64,000 bases of DNA from NCBI RefSeq assembly GCF_024346455.1, contig NZ_JAGQCY010000012.1, positions 1 through 64,000 of the forward strand. The letters are read 5' to 3'. This document shows, in pieces, positions 17,947 through 24,393 of this stretch; position 1 is the stretch's first letter, and each line of letters begins with the position of its first letter. This stretch comes from Cyanobium sp. Aljojuca 7A6. GTDB taxonomy: Bacteria > Cyanobacteriota > Cyanobacteriia > PCC-6307 > Cyanobiaceae. The notes beneath the pieces are model-generated. The model was not told where the DNA came from, ran no database searches, and worked only from the letters and a program-made list of their open reading frames with translations. The position numbers and the translations under genes are program-made.

Positions 17947-18711
17947 TCAGCCGAAGGTGATCGAGTCGCCCTGGGCGGAGATGAAGGCCGTCTGGCTGTA
18001 ATCGAAGGCGTATTCCTCGCCGCCGATGATGAGCAGATCGCCGTCGCCGGCGCCGAAGATCTGGGTGCCGTTGCCGATGTCGCCCCTGGCGTTGAAGAAC
18101 ACCATGTCGATGGCGGAGTCGTTGCCGAGGTCGATCCAGGTGTTCTGAACCTTGGCGGAGAAGTCGAGAACGTCGGCCCCCAGGCCCAGCAGGAAGGTGG
18201 AACGCCTGACCTTGCCGCCGAAGATCAGGGTGTCATCACCGGCGCCGGCGCTGATCCTGACGGAATCGGCCTTGTCGGTGATGGTGAAACTGTCGGCACC
18301 ATTGCCGGCCGAGAAGGTGGTGTCCTTGAGGGCACCTGTGATGGCGGTGTTATCACCTGTGCCGAGAGAAATGGTGCCCTTGGTGATGTCGGTGGCGATC
18401 AGGGTGTCATCGCCAGCGCCTGTGCTGATGGTGGTGTTTCTAGCATTGCCGGTGAAGGTGACAGTGTTGTCATCCCCGTTGCCGATATAGGAAGTGTCCT
18501 TGGAGGCTCGCGAGAACGTGGTACGCGTGTCACCGGCTGAGGGCTCCTTGATGCCCACATCATCGATTTTGCGGCCCTGGTTGGGGAAGACGCGGGAATT
18601 GACGGTGCCACCGTTGAGGCTGGTGAGGACCCTGGCCCCGGAATCGGTTGTTTGGGAGATCGTCTCGCCGGGGTTCGGCACGAAGATCGAAAGGGTATCG
18701 GAGGAAGCCAT
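17947..18711 (-). CDS. RTX-like beta-roll repeat protein, probable type I secretion substrate
   Basis: A 254-residue protein with about seven imperfect repeats of roughly 20 residues between residues 70 and 210, each with a Gly-x-Gly-Asp-Asp-like core (IGNGDDNTV, STGAGDDTLIA, SLGTGDNTA, SAGNGADSFT, SAGAGDDTLIF, LLGLGADVLDF). Such Asp/Gly cores resemble the calcium-binding turns of RTX proteins, although the spacing is longer than the classical nonapeptide. There is no N-terminal signal peptide, which fits type I secretion; the C-terminus ends SAQGDSITFG. A type I exporter and adaptor lie at 22.9-27.3 kb. Confidence 0.75.
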   Translation of the reverse strand: MASSDTLSIFVPNPGETISQTTDSGARVLTSLNGGTVNSRVFPNQGRKIDDVGIKEPSAGDTRTTFSRASKDTSYIGNGDDNTVTFTGNARNTTISTGAGDDTLIATDITKGTISLGTGDNTAITGALKDTTFSAGNGADSFTITDKADSVRISAGAGDDTLIFGGKVRRSTFLLGLGADVLDFSAKVQNTWIDLGNDSAIDMVFFNARGDIGNGTQIFGAGDGDLLIIGGEEYAFDYSQTAFISAQGDSITFG

Positions 18712-18936
18712 TCGACAAGAACTGCCGCTTATTTGGTTGAGAGCTTAGGGCATGGTTTTTGAGTTATGTGTATCCCAGACATCGTTTTCCTCGATAATTC
18801 TTGAACATCTCACCAGCAGTGGATGAAAACTTAACGTTGCCCTTGCTGGGCCTTTGGTGTCTTGTTAGCACCTACATGCAGGTATTCAGGAGATACATTG
18901 TTGTCGCTGGGTTCTTTCTGTTTCAGGATTGCTGTC

Positions 18937-20301
18937 ATGCCAGCGCTTTCCGGTGATTCCGACTTTGAGCAGGTTCTTCAGGAAGCCAAGGAGGCGGAGA
19001 GCCGGCAGGAATGGTGCGAAGCCGCCTGCATTTACCAGGAACTGATTCAGGCCCATGCAGCAAATGGGCCTCTGCTGCTGCGGACCGCCAATGCCCTCTG
19101 GCTCTCGGATCAGCCCGAGGAGGCCCTGGCGCTCTACCGGCGGGCGTCCCTGCTGCTGCCGTCCAGCCCCGCCCCCTTCATGGGCCTCGGCAACAGCCTG
19201 CGCGACCTCAACCGCTTTGAGGCGGCGGATCGCGCCTTCCGGGCCAGCCGCCAGCTGCGGGACGGCCCGGAAGTGGCCTGCAACCATGCCTCGGTGCTGA
19301 TCGGCCTGGAGGCTTACGACGAGGCCTATGCCCTGGCGGAGCGCCGTTTCGAGCTTGCCAGCCACGCCCCAGGACCGGAGGGGGGCGTGGGGGCGGTGGT
19401 GGCCAGGGCGCGGCGGCTGCAGGTGCGCACCGAGCAGGGCCTCGGGGATGGCCTGCAGTACCTGCGCTGGATTCCCCCCCTGATGGTGCAGGCGGCGGCC
19501 CGGGGCCAGCAGGTGGTGCTGGAGGTGGAGCCATCGCTGGTGGCGCTGCTGCAGGTGGGGCTGGCCTGGTTGCCCCAGCCACCGGAGGTGCGGGCCCGAC
19601 CCGAACCCAACGGAGACGGCCAGGGGGATCCCGTTGGTCCGGACGTGGTGAGCCTGCTGTCGCTGCCGGCGGCCCTGGGTGGTGCCCCCTGCCCCCAGCC
19701 GCCGGGGCCGGATGGGCGGGGCACCTACCTGCAGGGCCTGGACCCCGCCGCCTCTGCTGATGGCTACGGCCGGCCACCGCGGATCGGGCTCACCTGGGCC
19801 AGCGGCCGCAAACTCAGTGATGGCTTCACCCGCCGGGAATACCGCAAGCGCAGCCTGCCTGCCGCTGCTCTGGTGCGGCTGGTGGAGGGGCTGGTGGCCC
19901 TGGGGTGCGAGCCGGTGCTGCTGCAGCAGGGGGAGGACCGGCAACTGGCGGAGCCGGTTGGCCACCTGTTCGGCGCGGCCATCGATCCAACGGGTGATTT
20001 TCTCGCCACGGCCAGGGTGCTGGCCGGCACCGATCTGCTGATCACGGTGGACACGGCCATGGCCCACCTGGCCGGCGCGATGGGCCATCCGACCTGGGTG
20101 CTGCTGCCCTTCAGCGCCGATCCCCGCTGGCTGAGGCAGCGGCACGACAGCCCCTGGTACCCGAGCCTGTGCCTGTTCCGCCAGGGCGATGACCGCGACT
20201 GGCGGCCGGTGCTGGAGGCGGTGCTGCAGGCCCTTCAGCGCAGCAGGCGCAGGCTGCGGATCAGGGCTTCGAAGGCTTCGGCGGACCGGTTCACCTCGTA
20301 G
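18937..20301 (+). CDS. TPR protein with GT9-like C-terminal domain
   Basis: A 454-residue protein. Residues 1-150 hold TPR-type helices (ACIYQELIQAHAANGPLLLR, EALALYRRASLLLPSSPAPF, FEAADRAFRASRQL). The C-terminal half looks like a GT-B donor domain: PPRIGLTWASGRK, and DLLITVDTAMAHLAGAMGHP with TWVLLPFSADPRW, as in TPR-glycosyltransferase fusions related to O-GlcNAc transferase and GT9. ATG 18937 is chosen; the upstream in-frame residues are unlike a protein N-terminus. The 3' end overlaps the convergent GT4 gene by 67 nt. It may glycosylate a protein, but the acceptor is unknown. Confidence 0.78.
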   Translation: MPALSGDSDFEQVLQEAKEAESRQEWCEAACIYQELIQAHAANGPLLLRTANALWLSDQPEEALALYRRASLLLPSSPAPFMGLGNSLRDLNRFEAADRAFRASRQLRDGPEVACNHASVLIGLEAYDEAYALAERRFELASHAPGPEGGVGAVVARARRLQVRTEQGLGDGLQYLRWIPPLMVQAAARGQQVVLEVEPSLVALLQVGLAWLPQPPEVRARPEPNGDGQGDPVGPDVVSLLSLPAALGGAPCPQPPGPDGRGTYLQGLDPAASADGYGRPPRIGLTWASGRKLSDGFTRREYRKRSLPAAALVRLVEGLVALGCEPVLLQQGEDRQLAEPVGHLFGAAIDPTGDFLATARVLAGTDLLITVDTAMAHLAGAMGHPTWVLLPFSADPRWLRQRHDSPWYPSLCLFRQGDDRDWRPVLEAVLQALQRSRRRLRIRASKASADRFTS

Positions 20302-21434
20302 CGGGCCGCGACGGTGGCCCGGCCGGCTGCGGCCACGGTCGCGAAGGCGGGCGGGTCGGCCAGCACGGCCAGCAGGGTTTCGGCGAGGCGATCGGAGTCG
20401 TTGAAGGGCACCAGCAGCCCGTTGTGGCCGTGCTGGATCACCTCGTTCAGCGGTGGGTTGTCGGAGGCCACCACCAGGGCGCCGGAGGCCATCGCCTCCA
20501 GCAGGCTCCAGGAGAGGGCGTAGGGATAGGAGAGATGGACGTGGGCGGCACTGATGCGGAACAGGGCCAGCAGGTCGCGGTGCGCCAGGGGCGGCAGGAC
20601 ATGGACGCGATCCAGGGGCAGTCGGTGACCGAGCAGGGCCAGCAGTTCGCCCTTGTGGCCCTCAGGGTGGGACGAGGGGGCGCCGTAGCCGCTGCCGGTG
20701 CCCCCCACGATGACGGCCCGGGCGTCCGGGCGGGCGGCCAGCACGGCCGGCAGGGCCCGCAGCAGGCTGCGGAAACCGCGCAGGGGTTCGAGGGTGCGGC
20801 TGGCGAAGCTGATCACCGGATCGCCCTTGACCAGGGTGGGGCCGCCCTCCAGCCGCAGGCTTGTGCTGCCGCTGGCGGCGGGCGGCAGGGCGAGGCCTTC
20901 GTGCAGCACGTGGAAGCGGCGGCGCAGGTGGGCGGGAAAGGTGTCGCGGGCGAAGCGGGTGGGCACGACGCAGGCGTCGGCGTCGGCTACGGCCGCCAGG
21001 CCCATCAGGTTGCCGCGGCGCCACTGGGCCCGCAGGGCCAGGGAGGGTTCGCCCAGATCGGCATCGAAGCCGTAGCCAAGCAGCAGCGGGTTGGCAAAGA
21101 GCTCGGGGTAGGCGATCAGCACCGCCTCGGGCCAGATGTCGCGCAGGTAGAGACATTCCCCCCAGCCGCTGTGGGCGAGCACGGCCTGCGGGCGGTAGCC
21201 CTGGTCACGCAGCTGCAGGCAGCGCTCCTGGACCCGGGCGGCCCGGTGCAGGTTGGTCTCCAGCAGCGGATCCACCAGTCCCGCCGGCAGGGCGGGCGTC
21301 TGCCAGGCGTAATCGAGCCGCTGGCCGCGAGGCGTGGCACCCAGACCGAGGACGCGGTGGCCGCGGCGTTCAAGGGCGGGGGTCAGATCACGAAACTGGC
21401 CGGGATGGTTCTGATGGATCAGCAACAGTTCCAT
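20235..21434 (-). CDS. Glycosyltransferase family 4
   Basis: A 399-residue GT-B enzyme. The N-terminus reads MELLLIHQNHPGQFRDLTPA, and the donor domain contains SFASRTLEPLRGFRSLLRAL, VIVGGTGSGYG, LPPLAHRDLLALFRISAAHV and SWSLLEAMASGALVVASDNP, the E-x7-E-like region of GT4. Homologues with the NHPGQF start are common in cyanobacterial and proteobacterial capsule loci. It is convergent with the TPR gene and divergent from the duplicated-domain gene. Confidence 0.88.
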   Translation of the reverse strand: MELLLIHQNHPGQFRDLTPALERRGHRVLGLGATPRGQRLDYAWQTPALPAGLVDPLLETNLHRAARVQERCLQLRDQGYRPQAVLAHSGWGECLYLRDIWPEAVLIAYPELFANPLLLGYGFDADLGEPSLALRAQWRRGNLMGLAAVADADACVVPTRFARDTFPAHLRRRFHVLHEGLALPPAASGSTSLRLEGGPTLVKGDPVISFASRTLEPLRGFRSLLRALPAVLAARPDARAVIVGGTGSGYGAPSSHPEGHKGELLALLGHRLPLDRVHVLPPLAHRDLLALFRISAAHVHLSYPYALSWSLLEAMASGALVVASDNPPLNEVIQHGHNGLLVPFNDSDRLAETLLAVLADPPAFATVAAAGRATVAARYEVNRSAEAFEALIRSLRLLR

Positions 21435-21478
21435 CTGCTAACGCTATTACAATCCCGCTGCCTGAACTGACCTGCGTG

Positions 21479-22597
21479 ATGTCGCTCTGGAGCCGTCTGT
21501 TCGGACGCCGGGATACGGTGAGCTGGGGTGAAAAAAAGCTGCAAAAAGATAGCGGTCTCCTGGATACACTGGTGAGTGATCCAGGCACCATCCCGATGGA
21601 GATGGATCGCCGGCCCCAGATCACGCCCTGGTCGGCGGCGCGGCTGGGCACGATCTTCATGGATTTCGCCCACGAAGCCACCCCCACCCGGCTGGCGGAG
21701 GCGCGGCTGGCACGCCAGTGCCTGTCGAAGTTCTGGTTGAGTGCACCGATCGATGCGCTGGAGCTTCTCTATGGCTCGGCGGTGGGCCAGAGCTATCGCC
21801 AGATGATCGGGACTGAGCTGGCCTCCCAGCCCCTGCTGCGCGATGAAGAGAGTTGGAGAGACCATCTCTCCGAACGGCTCCAGAGCGGCTTCGATCGGCC
21901 GGAAATGGCCAATGTGTTGCTGGCGGTGATGCCCTATTTCCGCCGCGGCAAGATGAAAGTGCGCAACTGCGAACAGAATCTTCCCGACTGGCTGCTCGAG
22001 GACTACGCCAGCCTGTTCGAACCGGAACTGCTGCCGCGCCTGCGCCAACCCAGCCCCCTCGAGCGCCGGGCCCTGGCGCCGGCTGGAGCTGGGGCTGGGG
22101 GTGTGGCGTCGGTGGCCCCAGAGCCGGAGCTGCCACCGTTGCCGCAGCTCTCGGCCTTCACCGGTGCCCAGGCCCTGCAGCTCACCGGCAGCGAGGAGTT
22201 CCTCACCCGCCTCAACGGGCTGGTGAATCTGTTCGAGATCGACCCGGACGACGGGGCCATCCTCAAGGAGCTGGGCGGTTTCCGTCGCCAGCTTGGCCAG
22301 ATCTGGCTGGACACCCCCGACGACCAGCTGCAGCCCCTGTTCGAGAGCAGCTTCGGCGACCTTTACCGCAAGTTCCTGCGCAGCGGCTACGCCGGAACCC
22401 CCCTGGCGGAGGAAGACCGGCAGCTGCGGGGCCAGCTGGCCCACTACGTGCGCAACATGACCCGCCCCAAGGCCACCCAGGTGGTGCTGGCGGTGCTGCC
22501 CTTCTATCCCCCCGGCAAGATCGGCTTCGCCGGCGGCGAGCAGTTCATGCCCCAGTGGCTGCTGGGGGCCCTGCCCAGCCTCTACGCGAAAAGCTAG
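21479..22597 (+). CDS. Protein with a tandemly duplicated unknown domain
   Basis: A 372-residue soluble protein. Two copies of a domain of about 105 residues can be aligned: residues 74-180 and 266-370. Shared features are a WL-x-P start (FWLSAP / IWLDTP), YR in the middle, the core VLLAVMPYFRRGKM / VVLAVLPFYPPGKI, then LPDWLL / MPQWLL and a Leu/Phe or Leu/Tyr end. Between them is a Pro/Ala-rich linker and a helical segment (FLTRLNGLVNLFEIDP). The family is not recognised. It lies between a GT4 gene and the type I secretion operon, so a surface or secretion role is possible but unproven. Confidence 0.7.
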   Translation: MSLWSRLFGRRDTVSWGEKKLQKDSGLLDTLVSDPGTIPMEMDRRPQITPWSAARLGTIFMDFAHEATPTRLAEARLARQCLSKFWLSAPIDALELLYGSAVGQSYRQMIGTELASQPLLRDEESWRDHLSERLQSGFDRPEMANVLLAVMPYFRRGKMKVRNCEQNLPDWLLEDYASLFEPELLPRLRQPSPLERRALAPAGAGAGGVASVAPEPELPPLPQLSAFTGAQALQLTGSEEFLTRLNGLVNLFEIDPDDGAILKELGGFRRQLGQIWLDTPDDQLQPLFESSFGDLYRKFLRSGYAGTPLAEEDRQLRGQLAHYVRNMTRPKATQVVLAVLPFYPPGKIGFAGGEQFMPQWLLGALPSLYAKS

Positions 22598-22600
22598 TCC

Positions 22601-22876
22601 TCATTCGTGGAACTCCTTCCACAGCAGCCAGTAGGTGAGGTAGCCGAGCAGGGGCAGCAGGATCATCGGGGCCAGGGCGAACAGGGCCACCACCGGCGGC
22701 AGGTGCAGCACCAGCCAGAGCAGCACCAGGCCGTAGGCGAGGAAGGCCACGGTGATGCCCACCGACCGTCGGCGCAGGCGTTCCCTGAGGCGCAGGCGCC
22801 AGGCCTTGAAGCGCCGCCGGCGGCGTTGCTCGGGCGGCACGAAGCGCCACCAGTCGCCTTTGGGCCTGTCGCTCAC
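22601..22876 (-). CDS. Small membrane protein at the end of the secretion operon
   Basis: A 91-residue protein with a very basic N-terminal half (RRRRRFKAWRLRLRERLRRR) and two hydrophobic helices (VGITVAFLAYGLVLLWLVL and VALFALAPMILLPLLGYLT). It starts with a GTG that overlaps the HlyD stop by 4 nt, so it is part of the same translationally coupled operon. No family recognised. It may be an accessory subunit of the exporter. Confidence 0.65.
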   Translation of the reverse strand: MSDRPKGDWWRFVPPEQRRRRRFKAWRLRLRERLRRRSVGITVAFLAYGLVLLWLVLHLPPVVALFALAPMILLPLLGYLTYWLLWKEFHE

Positions 22877-24393
22877 TGGAAGCGCAGACGCTGGAGATTG
22901 CGGCGCTGATCTTCAAACAGGCCGGTGAGCAGGCTGATCACGCGCCGCTCGCGCAGCTTGATGTCGGCGGTGAGGGCCATGCCGGCCTGGAGCGGCACGC
23001 TGCCCGCGTCGGGCAGGGGGATGGTCTGGCGGCCGAGCTTGAGGATGACCGGAAAGTGGAGACCCTCCGCCTGGGTGCCGAGCACCTTGGTCTGCTCCTC
23101 GGGGGTGAGGGCATCGGAGCCGATGCGCTCCACCTTGGCCGGCAGATAGCCGAAGGTGCTGGCGGGGAAGGTCTCGATCGAGAGCTCGGCGCTCTGGCCC
23201 ACCTGCACGAAGCCGATGGCCTTGTTGGGCAGGTACACCTTGGCCCGCAGGGAATCCTGGGGAACCACCTTCAGCAGGGGCGTGGTGGCGGCGGCGCCGA
23301 CCACGCTGCCGGCGCTGGCGTCGACGTCGAAGACGAGCCCATCGGCGGGGGCGGTGAGCAGGCCGTACTGGATCTGGAGGCGGGCCTGGCGGATCTGGGC
23401 GTCGAGATCACTGATCTGGCGCAGGTTGGCTTCGATCGTGGTGCGCAGCTCCACATCGGTGCCGGAACCGGTGTTGACCAGCTGGGAGCGCAGGCGGGCG
23501 ATCTCGCTCTCCTCTTCGGCCAAGTTGGTGCGCAGGTCCTGCATCCTGTTGCGGGCCTCGAGCAGCTGCACCTCGCTGACGGCGCCATCACGCACCAGGG
23601 ACTGGTAACGGCGTTCGATGTCGGCGTAGATGCGCAGGGAATCGCGGTAGCCGGCCAGGCGGGTGGTGCTCTTGGCCAGTTCCTCGCGGGCGGCCTGCAG
23701 GCGGCTGCTGAGCTCGCGGGCGCGGTCGCTCAGCTGGCGCTGCTGGTTGGCGGTGAGGCCGGCGGTGGCGGCCTCTTCGCCCAGGGTCACCTTGGCGACG
23801 CGGTTCTCGTTGAGCAGCCGCTCGCGGATGCTCTCGGCGGCGGCCAGCTTGCTGCGGGGTTCGCGCAGGTCGAAGCGGATCAGGGGCTGGCCCTTGGTCA
23901 CCGCTTGGCCTTCCTTCACCAGCACCTCCTCCACCACACCAGGGACAGGGGAGGCGACGTCCTTGACGGTGCTGGTGGGCTCGAGCTTGCCCGGCACGGC
24001 CACGGTTTCGGAAATCGGCGCGGTGACACTCCAGAGGCCGAGGGCGGCCACCCCGCCCACCCCCGCCCAGACCAGCAGGCTGGAGCTGCGGCGGCTCTTG
24101 CGCAGCACCACCGTTTCCCGGAATGACCACTCCTGGACGTTCTCGGAGCCGGTGGTGGCCAGGCCACTGCCGAAGGGGTGGCTGACGGTCGAGGGATCGC
24201 TGGGGTCGCCGGGGGGTGGGGTCTCCACCGTGGGGGCTCCGGCGGGCAGGGAGCCCTGGCCCACCAGATCGACGCGCACCGGAATCACCGGGTGGCGGCG
24301 GCGGGCGCGGGGGGAGCGCAGCCAGTCGACGCAGCCGTCGAGCAGGGAGACCAGGCGGGAGGCGGGATCGGAGGAACGTGGTGGGGCGGCCAT
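22873..24393 (-). CDS. HlyD-family membrane fusion protein (type I secretion adaptor)
   Basis: A 506-residue adaptor. Residues 1-103 form a long cytoplasmic stretch, one membrane helix lies at about 104-124, then a lipoyl-like half (VPGVVEEVLVKEGQAVTKGQ), a coiled coil of about 120 residues (near 190-310), the second lipoyl half and a beta-barrel part (LTAPADGLVFDVDASAGSVV, LRAKVYLPNKAIGFVQVGQ). This is the standard HlyD layout linking the inner-membrane ABC exporter to an outer-membrane TolC-like channel, which is not in the window. It overlaps the ABC gene by 1 nt and the next gene by 4 nt. Confidence 0.92.
   Translation of the reverse strand: MAAPPRSSDPASRLVSLLDGCVDWLRSPRARRRHPVIPVRVDLVGQGSLPAGAPTVETPPPGDPSDPSTVSHPFGSGLATTGSENVQEWSFRETVVLRKSRRSSSLLVWAGVGGVAALGLWSVTAPISETVAVPGKLEPTSTVKDVASPVPGVVEEVLVKEGQAVTKGQPLIRFDLREPRSKLAAAESIRERLLNENRVAKVTLGEEAATAGLTANQQRQLSDRARELSSRLQAAREELAKSTTRLAGYRDSLRIYADIERRYQSLVRDGAVSEVQLLEARNRMQDLRTNLAEEESEIARLRSQLVNTGSGTDVELRTTIEANLRQISDLDAQIRQARLQIQYGLLTAPADGLVFDVDASAGSVVGAAATTPLLKVVPQDSLRAKVYLPNKAIGFVQVGQSAELSIETFPASTFGYLPAKVERIGSDALTPEEQTKVLGTQAEGLHFPVILKLGRQTIPLPDAGSVPLQAGMALTADIKLRERRVISLLTGLFEDQRRNLQRLRFQ

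Noticed and set aside
18712-18936. Promoter elements between the RTX-like gene and the TPR-GT9 gene
   Set aside because: AT-rich TACACA/TATG-like stretches are visible but no convincing -35/-10 pair for either strand.
21530-21547. A-AAA-AAG slippery heptamer near the start of the duplicated-domain gene, as used for -1 frameshifting in dnaX
   Set aside because: A -1 shift reaches a stop codon within a few codons and gives only a very short peptide; no stimulatory hairpin was seen.
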